Origin: Acinetobacter calcoaceticus ANC 3811
GTDB taxonomy: Bacteria; Pseudomonadota; Gammaproteobacteria; Pseudomonadales; Moraxellaceae
Length of the DNA: 64,000 nucleotides
NCBI RefSeq assembly: GCF_000399665.1
Contig: NZ_KB976986.1
Location: forward strand, 2,749,261 to 2,813,260
Reading direction: 5' to 3'
Shown here piece by piece: positions 17,737-27,800 of this stretch. The notes under the pieces were generated by a model that did not search any database, was not told the origin of the DNA, and saw only the letters and a list, made by a program, of their open reading frames with translations. The translations under genes and the position numbers were made by a program. Numbering within the stretch: the stretch's first letter is position 1; each line of letters opens with the position of its first letter.

Positions 17737-18615
17737 ATGAAACTAAACGGCATTATTGGCTACCCTGTTACTCCTTTTTCTGATGACAACACCATTAATC
17801 TTCCTGTTTTAAAACAGATGCTCGATTTGCTTATTGAAAACGGCTGCGATGCGATTGCACCTTTGGGCAGTACAGGCGAAAGCGCTTATCTTGAATGGGA
17901 TGAGTGGTGCTTAGTCGCTAAAACTTCAATTGAAAGCATTAACAAACGTGTGCCTGTCATTATTGGAATTTCAGAACTCACGACAGATCAAGCCATTAAA
18001 AAAGCGCAGATCGCTCAAAGCTATGGTGCAGATGCACTTATGGTGATTCCTGTATCTTATTGGAAGCTAACAGATCAAGAAATTTTTGAATATTATCAGG
18101 CAATTGCCCAAACAACGACTTTGCCGATTATGATTTATAACAACCCTGCAACTAGTGGTGTTGATATGTCTCCAGAATTAATCGTGCGCATGTTTAACAA
18201 CATTGCAAATATTACGATGGTGAAAGAAAGCAGCGGTGACATTCAACGTATGCATAAAATTCAAGAGCTCTCAAAAGGAGAACTCCCATTTTATAACGGA
18301 TGTAATCCTCTAGCTTTAGAAGCTTTATGTGCTGGAGCAAGCGGTTGGTGTACAGCAGCACCAAATCTGTTAGGTCAACAACCTCAACAACTTATCGAAC
18401 ATATAAAAAATGGTGAATTAGAACAGGCCCAGAAGTCATTTTATCAGCAACTTCCTCTACTACGCTTTATTGTAACTGGTGGTTTACCCAAAACGATTAA
18501 AGCAGGTTTACAGCTAAAAGGTGTTGCTGCGGGTTCACCACGTAAGCCACTGTCTAAAGCTGCGGATATTGAGCTTAACCAGTTAAAACGACTACTTTGT
18601 GAAATAGAAAACTAA
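17737..18615 (+). CDS. Dihydrodipicolinate synthase/N-acetylneuraminate lyase family protein
   Basis: A 292-residue class I (Schiff-base) aldolase of the DapA/NanA superfamily. Visible residues: GSTGES (44-49) carboxylate-binding loop, Tyr134 in YNNPATSG, and Schiff-base Lys163 in MVKESSGD. Genuine lysine DapA is normally encoded elsewhere; pairing with a class II aldolase and a MocR regulator points to catabolism of a hydroxy- or keto-acid rather than lysine synthesis. A strong terminator follows, shared with the convergent porin gene. Confidence 0.87.
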   Translation: MKLNGIIGYPVTPFSDDNTINLPVLKQMLDLLIENGCDAIAPLGSTGESAYLEWDEWCLVAKTSIESINKRVPVIIGISELTTDQAIKKAQIAQSYGADALMVIPVSYWKLTDQEIFEYYQAIAQTTTLPIMIYNNPATSGVDMSPELIVRMFNNIANITMVKESSGDIQRMHKIQELSKGELPFYNGCNPLALEALCAGASGWCTAAPNLLGQQPQQLIEHIKNGELEQAQKSFYQQLPLLRFIVTGGLPKTIKAGLQLKGVAAGSPRKPLSKAADIELNQLKRLLCEIEN

Positions 18616-18616
18616 T

Positions 18617-18646
18617 AAAAAAGCGGGTCAATAAACCCGCTTTTTT
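18617..18646. terminator. Bidirectional intrinsic terminator
   Basis: A perfect 12-bp stem of six A plus GCGGGT pairing with ACCCGC plus six T, with a 6-base loop, between the convergent DapA-like and porin genes. Confidence 0.92.
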
Positions 18647-18657
18647 ACAGCATAAAC

Positions 18658-19479
18658 TTAGAATGTTTTAGTTAAACTAAACACTAGACCTGTGTCATAA
18701 GGTTTTTTCTGAGCATCAGTCATACCAGAAGTACTAATGTCTGTACCAACAACATCTAGCTCAGCCAAAATGCCTAGAATGTTACGGTTTACACCCACTT
18801 TATAATCGATATAGCTATCGTCTTTACCTGGACCACCCGCAACTACGGCTAAAGCATCTTTATTTTTGAACTTGTTATAGCCAACTGATGCAAGTCCAGT
18901 AAATCCTGTATCTGCAATTGGCGCTGAATAACCGACATTAAAATACCAGAACTGCTTAGAATGAGCCCAGTAATCATCTGAATAGTTCACACCTACGCTA
19001 AGTGCATCCCCTTTAAATAAAGAATCAGCAAAAGTTAATTTCCCGTAAACTTCATTAAAATCTAACCCATTTTTACCATCATAACCAATGCCATTACGGT
19101 CAAAACTATGACCAGAACCAATATAGCCATAATGAATTACACCGACATCATAAGTAGGTGCAAGCGTATCCGTTAATTTCAAAGTATTGGTATAACCCAA
19201 AGCCACATCAGTTTCTGTTGAGTTGCCAGTTACTCCAAAATCGACACTTGAACCCCAAAGTGATAAATAAGCACCAGACTTATGAGAAAAAGTAAAACCA
19301 CCTTGAATTGCAGGGTTATTTGAGGATTGAGTAACTCCGCGGAAACGGTAGTCTGTAGTTGCCGCTACATTTCCTGTTGCGGTGATGCCATAAAAAGATG
19401 GTGCAGGTTCAGCCATAACCATAGTTGAGCCTGCTGCAAAGATACCAAGACCTAAGGTCTTAAGTGCAAATTTCATCAT
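18658..19479 (-). CDS. TorF-family putative outer-membrane porin
   Basis: A beta-rich outer-membrane protein of about 273 residues. I chose ATG at 19477-19479, which gives the signal peptide MMKFALKTLGLGIFAAGSTMVMA and follows a GGGGAG ribosome site; an upstream frame extension (to 19527) is unlikely to be translated. The mature start GNVAATTDYRFRGVTQSSNNPAIQGGF is the Gcw_chp/TorF family signature. The protein has alternating strands and ends in Phe, as expected for BAM-assembled barrels. It lies convergent to the aldolase/DapA-like operon and may import its substrate (inference). Confidence 0.88.
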   Translation of the reverse strand: MMKFALKTLGLGIFAAGSTMVMAEPAPSFYGITATGNVAATTDYRFRGVTQSSNNPAIQGGFTFSHKSGAYLSLWGSSVDFGVTGNSTETDVALGYTNTLKLTDTLAPTYDVGVIHYGYIGSGHSFDRNGIGYDGKNGLDFNEVYGKLTFADSLFKGDALSVGVNYSDDYWAHSKQFWYFNVGYSAPIADTGFTGLASVGYNKFKNKDALAVVAGGPGKDDSYIDYKVGVNRNILGILAELDVVGTDISTSGMTDAQKKPYDTGLVFSLTKTF

Positions 19480-20439
19480 TCTGATCTCCCCCATAATGAA
19501 TGCACGATTTATGTATATAAAACACATTGTGTTACTTAAGCTTTAGCAATTGCTGTGCCAATTCCATACTTACTATCAACGCACTTCATTAATTTTGAGA
19601 TCAAACTTGTTTTACAATGAAACCCCTGCTTATTTTTTATAAATATATACCTATAAAAAACAATAGAATAAAATAAAATTCTTGTGCAATTAGAAATAAT
19701 AAACATATGGAAACCCCTTATCGGAAACTAGTAACCGAGATAGGAAGTATTCATTTACTCAATGTAAAATTTCTATTTAACCTTAAATAAGAAATATAAA
19801 AATTACGTAAATTTCTTAAAGCTGGGCGTTTAATGGTCTGTAAATGGGCATTTCATTTAATTAAATTTCTTTATTTTTTCTATTTTTAAACTTATGAACT
19901 ATTTTGGGTCTTTTTTAATCAGTCATATGAGAAAAAAGAGTAATGCACAAAATTCACGCAAAATATCGCACCAAATTTGATCAACTCAACTAAATTCGAT
20001 TGGCTTATTATTGTGATCCATTTTTGTACATTACTCTTCAGAATAATGTTATAAAGTAACACTTTAAAAACTATTTAAAATAAATCGTCGAAAAAAGCAA
20101 CTTAGCATGAGATTAAAAAGTAAACATATCCACCAAAAAAGATCAAAAAACAAACAGAAGAATCAACTATATTTTGAGCTTGGAATATAAAATAAATGGT
20201 AAAAATACACTAAAAAATAAATTACTTTTTTTATTTTAAACAATACATTAAGTATAAAAGGTTAATAGTAAATTTAGTAAACAACCAGTAACACATTAAT
20301 CAATTTCTGCATAGCATATATAAAATAAAATCAACAAAAATATATCTTTTTTATAGATTACTTATACAATTGATTCAAATCCTAGGCCCTGAATAATAAC
20401 AAGGCACAGGATTTATCGTTTTTATGAGGTTCTTTAAAT
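19480..20439. other. Long AT-rich intergenic region between two divergent porin genes
   Basis: About 960 bp with no convincing gene. The sequence is strikingly rich in A and T with long A- and T-runs, and all frames are broken by stops. It must contain promoters for the TorF-type porin (leftward) and the OprD-type porin (rightward). Such a region would suit nucleoid proteins such as H-NS or IHF, but no defined site was recognised except the hairpin at its right end. Confidence 0.6.
20378..20413 (+). promoter_or_regulatory. Stem-loop in the leader of the OprD-type porin
   Basis: AATCCT-AG-GCC (20378-20388) pairs with GGC-AC-AGGATT (20403-20413), giving 9 base pairs with a symmetric 2x2 internal loop and a 14-base A/U-rich loop. 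It ends 26 bases before the ATG. Could be an mRNA stability or small-RNA target element; function is inferred. Confidence 0.4.
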
Positions 20440-21756
20440 ATGCTAAATGCACAAAAACTTACATTAGCAGTTCTCATTTCTGCGGCAATAATTTCCTCAG
20501 CTCAGGCAAGCGAGCAAAGTGAGGCAAAAGGATTTGTTGAAGATGCGAACGGTTCTATTCTCTTCCGTACAGGTTATATCAGCCGTGACAAAAAACAGGG
20601 CGCGAAAGATACTAGCTCATTTGCTCAGTCAGCAATTGTAAGTATCGATTCTGGCTTTACTCCTGGTATTGTTGGCTTCGGCGTTGGCGTTGTTGGTGAC
20701 GGTTCATTTAAAATCGGCGAAAATAAAAATGCCGGAAATCAAATGATTCCAAAAAACAACGACGGCTCGGCTTACGATCACTGGGCTCGTGGTGGTGGTA
20801 GCGTTAAAGCACGTTTCTCGAATACAACAGTACGTTACGGTACTCAAGTACTCGATTTACCTGTTCTTGCAAGTAATACTGGACGTATGGTTCCTGAATA
20901 TTTTACAGGTACTTTATTAACCAGCCATGAAATCAAGAACCTTGAATTGGTTGCTGGTAAATTTACTAAAGACCAAATGTCTGATCAAATCAATACTGAT
21001 GCTGATGCTTCTGGCAGAGGCCTTGATCGTGCCATTGTTTGGGGCGCAAAATACAAGTTTGATGATAATTTAAATGCATCTTATTATGGTTTAGACAGCA
21101 AAAATGCGCTTGAACGCCATTATGTAAATGTAAACTTTAAACAGCCTTTGGCGAATGACAGTTCATTAACTTATGATTTTAGTGGTTACCATACTAAATT
21201 CGATGCAAGTGCACATACTTACTCGGCAACTGGGGCTGTAGCACCAAATTATGGTAATGATGGTATAGCAGGCGAAGAAAAGACCAATAATATCTGGGCA
21301 GTTTCAGGAACTTATGCAACTGGCCCACATAGTGTGATGTTAGCGTACCAACAAAACAGTGGTAATGTTGGTTATGACTATGGTCAAAATGCTGATGGTT
21401 TCCAAAGCATCTATTTACCGAACTCTTACATGTCTGACTTCATCGGTAACGATGAAAAATCTGCACAAATTCAGTACAACGTTGATTTTGGTAAGTTAGG
21501 CGTATTACCTGGTTTAAACTGGACAACTGCATTTGTATATGGTTGGGACATCAAAGTTAGAAATGTAACTGACAGTGCTCAAGAACGTGAGTTCTTTAAC
21601 CAAGTGAAATATACAGTTCAAAGCGGTTTTGCTAAAGATGCAAGCCTTCGTATTCGTAACTCGTACTATCGTGCAAGTGATTCATACCAAGGTGCTTACA
21701 TTGGTGACACCAATGAATGGCGTTTATTCCTTGATATTCCTGTGAAATTATTCTAA
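20440..21756 (+). CDS. occAB1: OprD/Occ-family outer-membrane porin
   Basis: A 438-residue outer-membrane channel. Residues 1-23 are a signal peptide (LTLAVLISAAIISSAQA). The mature part begins EQSEAKGFVEDANG and has OprD-family barrel features, including LFRTGYISRDKK and RYGTQVLDLPVLASNTGRMVPEYFTG, and a C-terminal Phe after DIPVKLF. Occ channels carry basic amino acids and small carboxylates; A. baumannii OccAB1 also passes beta-lactams. The resemblance to OccAB1 is from memory, so the symbol is tentative. A GAGG ribosome site precedes ATG. It is transcribed alone, between a long AT-rich region and a terminator. Confidence 0.85.
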   Translation: MLNAQKLTLAVLISAAIISSAQASEQSEAKGFVEDANGSILFRTGYISRDKKQGAKDTSSFAQSAIVSIDSGFTPGIVGFGVGVVGDGSFKIGENKNAGNQMIPKNNDGSAYDHWARGGGSVKARFSNTTVRYGTQVLDLPVLASNTGRMVPEYFTGTLLTSHEIKNLELVAGKFTKDQMSDQINTDADASGRGLDRAIVWGAKYKFDDNLNASYYGLDSKNALERHYVNVNFKQPLANDSSLTYDFSGYHTKFDASAHTYSATGAVAPNYGNDGIAGEEKTNNIWAVSGTYATGPHSVMLAYQQNSGNVGYDYGQNADGFQSIYLPNSYMSDFIGNDEKSAQIQYNVDFGKLGVLPGLNWTTAFVYGWDIKVRNVTDSAQEREFFNQVKYTVQSGFAKDASLRIRNSYYRASDSYQGAYIGDTNEWRLFLDIPVKLF

Positions 21757-21777
21757 TTCACAAATCTATCAAGCATA

Positions 21778-21813
21778 AAAAAACCTACGTCTAGCAACAG
21801 ATGTAGGTTTTTT
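21778..21813. terminator. Bidirectional intrinsic terminator
   Basis: A-run plus CCTAC pairing with GTAGG plus T-run around a roughly 14-base loop, between the convergent porin and ppa genes. Confidence 0.85.
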
Positions 21814-21863
21814 ATTAAGCTCAGAATATCAATTGAGGCATTCTGAGCTTTATCAATTAAAGC

Positions 21864-22388
21864 TTATTTAGCAGCTTCAATTGCTTTTAATACTTCAGCT
21901 TTAGCAACATCAGCACCTTCCCAACCACTGATTTTTACCCACTTACCTGGTTCTAAATCTTTATAGTGACTGAAGAAATGCTCAACTTGGCTAATCAATA
22001 GCGGAGGAAGATCTGTATATTCTTTAACATCTTTATACAATGGAGACAATTTTTCGTGTGGAACAGCGATTAATTTCGCATCGATACCACCGTCATCTTC
22101 CATTTTTAATTTGCCTACTGGACGGCAACGAATTACAGAACCAGCAGCAACAGGATGTGGAGTTACAACAAGTACGTCTAACGGGTCGCCATCTTCAGAC
22201 AAAGTATTTGGAACATAACCATAGTTCGCTGGATAGAACATTGCTGTACCCATGAAACGGTCTACAAACAATGCATCAGAATCTTTGTCGATTTCATATT
22301 TAATTGGTGCTGCATTTGCAGGAATTTCAATGATGACATAAATGTCATTTGGGGCATCTTTACCTGCTGGGATATCGCTGTAACTCAT
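21864..22388 (-). CDS. ppa: Inorganic pyrophosphatase
   Basis: A 174-residue family I soluble pyrophosphatase that hydrolyses PPi and drives biosynthetic reactions. Key elements: [17 protein letters not shown] at the substrate lid, the metal-binding signature DGDPLDVLV, and [12 protein letters not shown]. Length matches the bacterial hexameric enzyme (about 175). It is transcribed alone, with a terminator beyond its stop and a ~125 bp upstream region. Confidence 0.97.
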   Translation of the reverse strand: MSYSDIPAGKDAPNDIYVIIEIPANAAPIKYEIDKDSDALFVDRFMGTAMFYPANYGYVPNTLSEDGDPLDVLVVTPHPVAAGSVIRCRPVGKLKMEDDGGIDAKLIAVPHEKLSPLYKDVKEYTDLPPLLISQVEHFFSHYKDLEPGKWVKISGWEGADVAKAEVLKAIEAAK

Positions 22389-22515
22389 ATCAATACTCTT
22401 TCGTTATGAAGTCAGATGTAAAATCCACCCGATTATAGCGTGGATATCATCAAAATGATGCCGATTATACAATGCGCACACGCGAAAGTTGATATGAATG
22501 ATGACAGAATGACAC

Positions 22516-22914
22516 TCAAGTCAGTTTAATCGTAACCACTAATAAGAAGATTGGGCACAATATAGATAAGAACCAGACAATCGACCGCAAAGTTGCCCAG
22601 TTACTTAAATAACAGATCCCATAAATAACTCTTAAAATAATATATGCCCAACCTAATCTCAGAATAAAATATTCTGGAACAACCATGTATTCGGCCATTA
22701 AAATAGCCGTTAAAAATAAAGGTAAGCTTTCAAAGCTATTTTGTTGTACGGCATTAGCGCGAGCAGCTAGACCCGTTGTTTTGGCAAAAAAAGCTCTCGG
22801 GTTTTGATTATCAGCAGGCTGAAACCCGCCTGTAAACTTTGCAATTACGGTAAATGCGTATGGCAGCAAACATGCCACTAAAATAATATAGATAATGCCG
22901 CTGATGCCCTGCAT
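22516..22914 (-). CDS. MAPEG family membrane protein
   Basis: A small four-helix inner-membrane protein (132 residues from the chosen start) of the MAPEG superfamily. The motif GLAARANAVQQNSFESLPLF is diagnostic: Arg, then Asn, then Glu in the glutathione-contact region of helix 2. Start: ATG at 22912-22914 with GGATGG 6 bases upstream is preferred to a GTG five codons earlier. Bacterial MAPEG proteins are usually uncharacterised; glutathione transferase or peroxidase activity is possible. Divergent from the 129-residue membrane protein gene. Confidence 0.88.
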   Translation of the reverse strand: MQGISGIIYIILVACLLPYAFTVIAKFTGGFQPADNQNPRAFFAKTTGLAARANAVQQNSFESLPLFLTAILMAEYMVVPEYFILRLGWAYIILRVIYGICYLSNWATLRSIVWFLSILCPIFLLVVTIKLT

Positions 22915-23020
22915 AGTGCCATCCAACACTGAAAATACTGTTGATCATGCTATCATAACATTGCGTTTTTACCTGAAATTTTATGCAATCACTTGTCATC
23001 ACTGATTAATAGGGCCATGT

Positions 23021-23410
23021 ATGCAACAACCTGATCAAAAAGAATTGTTTGAAGTCTTGGATAAGCAAAAACAGAACCAACTTCAGATAGATCGCATATT
23101 AAAGATCGTACTCCCTATTATGGCTTTTTTACTTAGTGTGATTTGTGCAAATTTAAATTGGCAATCGACACTTGGCACCTTTGTTATTTTAACAATTACC
23201 TTTATTGCAGTCGGTATTAAACGACTTACTTTGTGGCACTGGCTCATTGTGATTACGATATATTGCTTAGCAGATAATTATTTAAGTTATGGTCAGCTTG
23301 ATTTAACTCACTTACGCCTGCAACTCGGCACAATGCTTGTTTTTGTTGGGATGGTCGGAATTGGACGTCCTTATATAGACCGCTGGTTTATAAAAAGCCA
23401 TAAAATCTAA
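23021..23410 (+). CDS. Small inner-membrane protein of unknown function
   Basis: A 129-residue protein with a hydrophilic Gln/Lys/Asp-rich N-terminal ~28 residues followed by about four membrane helices (ILKIVLPIMAFLLSVICA, TFVILTITFIAVGI, WHWLIVITIYCLA, LGTMLVFVGMVGIG). I recognise no family. An AGGG ribosome site precedes ATG. It is divergent from the MAPEG gene and ends just before a strong terminator. Likely a genus-conserved membrane protein; no function can be given. Confidence 0.75.
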   Translation: MQQPDQKELFEVLDKQKQNQLQIDRILKIVLPIMAFLLSVICANLNWQSTLGTFVILTITFIAVGIKRLTLWHWLIVITIYCLADNYLSYGQLDLTHLRLQLGTMLVFVGMVGIGRPYIDRWFIKSHKI

Positions 23411-23414
23411 AATA

Positions 23415-23442
23415 AAAAAAAGCGCCCTAAGGCGCTTTTTTT
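23415..23442. terminator. Bidirectional intrinsic terminator
   Basis: A 12-bp perfect stem (A-run, GCGCC / GGCGC, T-run) with a CTAA tetraloop, serving the membrane-protein gene and convergent fadD. Confidence 0.93.
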
Positions 23443-23451
23443 ATTAACTGT

Positions 23452-25131
23452 TTAGGCTGGTTTACGTAAGTCTTTACGTAAAATTTTGCCTACATTAGAT
23501 TTTGGTAATTCATCCATAAACTCAACATAACGAGGGCGCTTATAGCCTGTTAAGTTTTCTTTAGCGAAGCTCAAAACTTCCTCAGTCGTCAAGCTTTGAT
23601 CTTTTTTCACAATAAAGAGTTTTGGCACTTCACCTGATTTTTCATCTGGAACGCCAATTGCTGCAACTTCCAATACTTTTGGATGCTTAGCAATAACTTC
23701 TTCGATTTCACTTGGGTAAACGTTAAAGCCAGAAACCAAAATCATATCCTTTTTACGGTCTACAATTTTTGTATATCCACGGCTATCCATCACACCGATG
23801 TCGCCAGTACGGAAGAAACCATCTGCTGTCATGACTTTAGCTGTCTCATCAGCACGGTTCCAGTAGCCTTTCATTACTTGAGGACCGCGAATCGAGATTT
23901 CACCTTGCTCACCTAAAGCAACTTCTTTACCGTCATCATCTAAAATAGCAACTTCAGTTAAAGGTAATGGAATACCAATGGTGCCACTAAATTCAGTAGA
24001 AGCAGGTGGATTTGCTGTTGCTACTGGTGAGGTTTCTGACAAGCCATAACCTTCAATAATGGTTGTGCCAGTAATTTTCTTCCAAGCTTCTGCTGTAGAA
24101 GGTAAAACGGCCATACCACCGCCCATTGCCATTTTTAACCTGCTATGGTCAAGTTGACGGAATTCTTCATTGTTCACTAAAGCATTAAACAATGTGTTTA
24201 CCGCTGGGAAGAATGATGGTTGATATTTACGTAATTCGTTAATAACAGCTGGTAAATCACGAGGGTTCGGAATCAAGATATTTGCTTGACCTTTATACAT
24301 ACCGTACATCGCGCAAACCATGAACGCAAAAATATGATAAAGCGGCAATGCACAAACGATACGGTCGCCTTTAGCGCCATCATTTGCTCCAAACTTACTT
24401 TGGAAAATGCCATCACACTGGAGTAAGTTTGCTACAAGATTACGATGAGTAAGCTCTGCACCTTTTGAAACGCCTGTTGTACCACCAGTGTATTGAAGTA
24501 CAGCAGTGTCACTTAAAGTTAAAGTCGGACGCTTATAATTACTCGCATTTTCTTTATTTAATGCTGAATTAAATTTAACGTGTCCTGGAATATTCCAAGC
24601 TGGAATTTGCTTACGTACTTTACGTAATACAAAGTTCACCAAAGTACCTTTGAGTGTACCGAGCATATCTCCGACTGATGCAACTACAACGTGCTTCACT
24701 GGAGTTTTGCCTAAAATGCTTTGGTAAACACTGGCAAAGTTTTCGATAATTACAAGTACTTCTGCACCTGAGTCATTTAATTGATGCTCAAGTTCACGCG
24801 CAGTATAAAGTGGGTTAACATTCACTAACACCAAGCCTGCACGTAAAACAGCTAATGCAACTACAGGATACTGCAATACATTCGGCATCATCACTGCCAC
24901 ACGAGTTCCTTTTGCTAACCCCAAATTTTGCAAATAGGTCGCGAACTTACGGCTTGCAAGCTCTAACTCATTAAATGACATCGCTTTATCCATAAAGATA
25001 AAGGCATCGCGAGAACCAAATTTTTGGAAATTACTCTCAAAAATATCAACAAGTGAGGTATTTTCCGCAGGCAATGCTACTGTTTCTGGAATCCCTGTTT
25101 TTTGGTATTCTGCAAACCAAATTTTTTCCAT
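23452..25131 (-). CDS. fadD: Long-chain fatty acid-CoA ligase
   Basis: A 559-residue adenylate-forming enzyme. The AMP-binding P-loop reads YTGGTTGVSKGAELTH, followed by GYGLSETSPV, the hinge/adenylation block GWF-like FFRTGDIGVMD, and the C-terminal catalytic Lys in SNVGKILRKDLR. VDRKKDMILVSGFNVYPSEIEEV is the fatty-acyl-CoA synthetase signature. It activates exogenous fatty acids for beta-oxidation at the inner membrane. Transcribed alone between parC and a terminator; a palindrome about 180 bp upstream might be an operator. Confidence 0.93.
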   Translation of the reverse strand: MEKIWFAEYQKTGIPETVALPAENTSLVDIFESNFQKFGSRDAFIFMDKAMSFNELELASRKFATYLQNLGLAKGTRVAVMMPNVLQYPVVALAVLRAGLVLVNVNPLYTARELEHQLNDSGAEVLVIIENFASVYQSILGKTPVKHVVVASVGDMLGTLKGTLVNFVLRKVRKQIPAWNIPGHVKFNSALNKENASNYKRPTLTLSDTAVLQYTGGTTGVSKGAELTHRNLVANLLQCDGIFQSKFGANDGAKGDRIVCALPLYHIFAFMVCAMYGMYKGQANILIPNPRDLPAVINELRKYQPSFFPAVNTLFNALVNNEEFRQLDHSRLKMAMGGGMAVLPSTAEAWKKITGTTIIEGYGLSETSPVATANPPASTEFSGTIGIPLPLTEVAILDDDGKEVALGEQGEISIRGPQVMKGYWNRADETAKVMTADGFFRTGDIGVMDSRGYTKIVDRKKDMILVSGFNVYPSEIEEVIAKHPKVLEVAAIGVPDEKSGEVPKLFIVKKDQSLTTEEVLSFAKENLTGYKRPRYVEFMDELPKSNVGKILRKDLRKPA

Positions 25132-25307
25132 AATGCCATTATCTCCGATTCGTAATCCTTAGTAATAACTGTTATTCAATGCCCCAGCTATTCTTTAGCT
25201 TCTTGGTGCCAGAACATATTTAAAACTTATTGGCACATTCATGACACTTCGAACAAGATTATGAGACAGAAGTTTTGACAATTTAACCCTGCCAAATTTT
25301 TTTGCAT

Positions 25308-25328
25308 GGAGTACAAATTACGTACTCC
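25308..25328. promoter_or_regulatory. Palindrome in the fadD upstream region
   Basis: GGAGTAC (25308-25314) and GTACTCC (25322-25328) form a perfect 7-bp inverted repeat with a 7-base spacer, about 180 bp upstream of fadD and 100 bp past the parC stop. No T-run follows, so an operator is more likely than a terminator. The binding protein is unknown. Confidence 0.35.
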
Positions 25329-25428
25329 AAATTGCTGTCCTTTTAATCGTTATTCAATACCAACAAGTTCAGTTCATTGCTTAAACATGTTGCCATATAT
25401 AGCGTATTTATGTTGCCAGACGCTAGCT

Positions 25429-27648
25429 TTATCTCTGAATCAACAGTTTATTTGCTTTTTGATATCCACGTGGTAAGAGCTGACCTTTTGAAGCTCGTTT
25501 ACCCATATATTTTTGTAGATCATCACCTTTTAATTTTAGATGTTGCTGACCTGCAACCACCTGAATTATTTCATCTAAGTTCAGGGTTGTCATGGATAAA
25601 ATTTGCTCTTTCGCATCAAGTTGTATCAACTTATTACCTTTACCCTTATTTAGATTTGGTAGTTCTGCCAAATCAATGATTAAGAGTCGACCTGTTGAAC
25701 TGAGCACCGCTAAGTGCGTCATATTTTGGGCAGATATCAATGGTAGAGCTTTTGATTTTTCAGGAACAGACAAGAATGTCTTACCAGCCTTGGCATTGGT
25801 ATCTAACTGTTTGGTTTGAGTTTTAAACCCATAACCAGAGGTACTTGCAGCGATAAGTTCAGACTCTTCGTCTTCTAGATAAACCTGAATAAACGACACA
25901 CCACTTGCAGGAGCAAGTTTAGAACTTAAAGGTTCGCCCAAACCTCTTGCTGATGGCAAACTGCTAATAGGTAAGGCATAACTACGCCCTGTCTCATCAA
26001 GGAAATAAATTCGTTGATTGGTTTTACCCACAGCGTGACTTAAATATTGATCGCCCGCACGATAGTTTAAGTTCTCAGCATCAACATCCGCACCTTTTGC
26101 AGCACGAATCCATCCCGCTTCAGATAAAACCACCGTTACTGGTTCAGCTGGCATTAAATCCTGCTCTTTAATCTGAACAGCTTCGGCACGCGCCACGATT
26201 GGAGAGCGGCGTTCATCACCAAACTTTTTCGCGTCTTCTTTTAATTCGCCAATAATCAGATTTTTTAAAGATTCTGGATTTTCTAATTGCTCACGAATAA
26301 TGGCAGCTTTTGCAGCAAGCTCATCCTGTTCTTGACGGATTTCCATCTCTTCAAGTTTTGCTAAATGACGCAACTTGAGTTCTAAAATTGCTTCTGCCTG
26401 TATCTCATCAATATTGAAATGTTCCATTAATACAGGTTTAGGCTGATCTTCTTCACGAATAATACGAATCACTGTATCAATATCAAGATAAGCAATTAAA
26501 AGACCTGCCAAAATATGCAGGCGTTTTTCAATTCGGTTTAAATGATATTCCAAACGGCGAGTTACCGTTTTTTTACGGATTTCAATCCATTCAAGCAAGA
26601 TACGACGAATCGATTTAACTTGAGGACGACCATCCTCACCAATCATGTTTAAATTAACACGGTAGCTCGACTCTAAATCAGTGGTTGCAAATAAGTGGCT
26701 CATTACCGCTTCTGCATCGATGCGGTTAGAGCGAAGTACAATCACTAAGCGTGTTGGGTTTACATGATCCGACTCGTCACGGATATCAACGACTAATGGT
26801 AGTTTTTTAGCCTGCATTTGGTCGGCAATTTGAGTAATCACCTTAGAGCCCGATACTTGATAAGGCAATTCAGTAATCACGATTTCATTTTTTTCGATGG
26901 TATAAACCGCTCGCATGCGGTAACTACCACGACCAGTGGTCTGGATTTTGAGTAATTCTTCTGGCGGCGTAATAATTTCAGCTTTTGTTGGCAAATCTGG
27001 CGCTGGAATATATTCAGCCAATTTTTCATCTGAAGTTTGCGGGTTACGAATTAAGGCAATCGTTCCTTTAATCACTTCACGTAAATTATGCGGCGGAATA
27101 TCGGTCGCCATACCAACCGCAATACCAGTTGTGCCGTTGAGTAGAATATTAGGAATACGCGCTGGCAACGTAATAGGTTCTTTTAATGAACCATCAAAGT
27201 TATCTTGCCAGTCAGTTGTGCCCTGACCTAACTCATTTAACAACAACTCACTGTAGGCAGAAAGTTTTGCTTCGGTATAACGCATCGCAGCAAATGACTT
27301 AGGATCATCTGGTGCTCCCCAGTTACCTTGTCCTTCAATTAAAGGATAACGATAACTAAATGGCTGAGCCATCAAGACCATCGCCTCATAACATGCCGAG
27401 TCACCATGAGGATGGTATTTACCTAGCACATCACCTACTGTACGTGCTGATTTTTTTGGCTTACCACTATTTTTTAAGCCTAGCTCGCTCATGGCAAAGA
27501 CAATACGGCGCTGTACAGGCTTTAAGCCATCACTGATATGCGGCAATGCACGATCCATAATGACGTACATGGCATAATTCAGGTAAGCCTGTTCAGTAAA
27601 TTCGGCTACAGAGCGGTTTTCTGTCGCTTGATGCGCAAGGCTGGTCAT
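25429..27648 (-). CDS. parC: DNA topoisomerase IV subunit A
   Basis: The 739-residue ATP-independent subunit of topoisomerase IV, which decatenates daughter chromosomes. I place the start at ATG 27646-27648 (MTSLAHQ); an upstream TTG would add six residues, but the ATG gives the standard A. baumannii numbering. The catalytic Tyr124 lies in [11 protein letters not shown]. The quinolone-resistance region reads [14 protein letters not shown] with Ser84 and Glu88, both wild type. C-terminal beta-pinwheel repeats follow from about residue 500. A monocistronic gene, separate from parE as usual. Confidence 0.96.
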   Translation of the reverse strand: MTSLAHQATENRSVAEFTEQAYLNYAMYVIMDRALPHISDGLKPVQRRIVFAMSELGLKNSGKPKKSARTVGDVLGKYHPHGDSACYEAMVLMAQPFSYRYPLIEGQGNWGAPDDPKSFAAMRYTEAKLSAYSELLLNELGQGTTDWQDNFDGSLKEPITLPARIPNILLNGTTGIAVGMATDIPPHNLREVIKGTIALIRNPQTSDEKLAEYIPAPDLPTKAEIITPPEELLKIQTTGRGSYRMRAVYTIEKNEIVITELPYQVSGSKVITQIADQMQAKKLPLVVDIRDESDHVNPTRLVIVLRSNRIDAEAVMSHLFATTDLESSYRVNLNMIGEDGRPQVKSIRRILLEWIEIRKKTVTRRLEYHLNRIEKRLHILAGLLIAYLDIDTVIRIIREEDQPKPVLMEHFNIDEIQAEAILELKLRHLAKLEEMEIRQEQDELAAKAAIIREQLENPESLKNLIIGELKEDAKKFGDERRSPIVARAEAVQIKEQDLMPAEPVTVVLSEAGWIRAAKGADVDAENLNYRAGDQYLSHAVGKTNQRIYFLDETGRSYALPISSLPSARGLGEPLSSKLAPASGVSFIQVYLEDEESELIAASTSGYGFKTQTKQLDTNAKAGKTFLSVPEKSKALPLISAQNMTHLAVLSSTGRLLIIDLAELPNLNKGKGNKLIQLDAKEQILSMTTLNLDEIIQVVAGQQHLKLKGDDLQKYMGKRASKGQLLPRGYQKANKLLIQR

Positions 27649-27800
27649 AGTCAGCTTATCTTCCAAATCAGTCGTTATTTTAAATGAGTCTTATGCTAAG
27701 TGGGCTATGTTACAGACACAAGAGGGAGTCTGTCACCTGAGCGTCAAATTATGTCTCATCTCTCTATATTTTTAGTTACTTGCTATAAAGTTAGGCAAAA

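Noticed and set aside
17737..18615. Naming this gene dapA of lysine biosynthesis
   Set aside because: Gene context (class II aldolase and MocR regulator) points to a paralogue; family-level naming only is supported.
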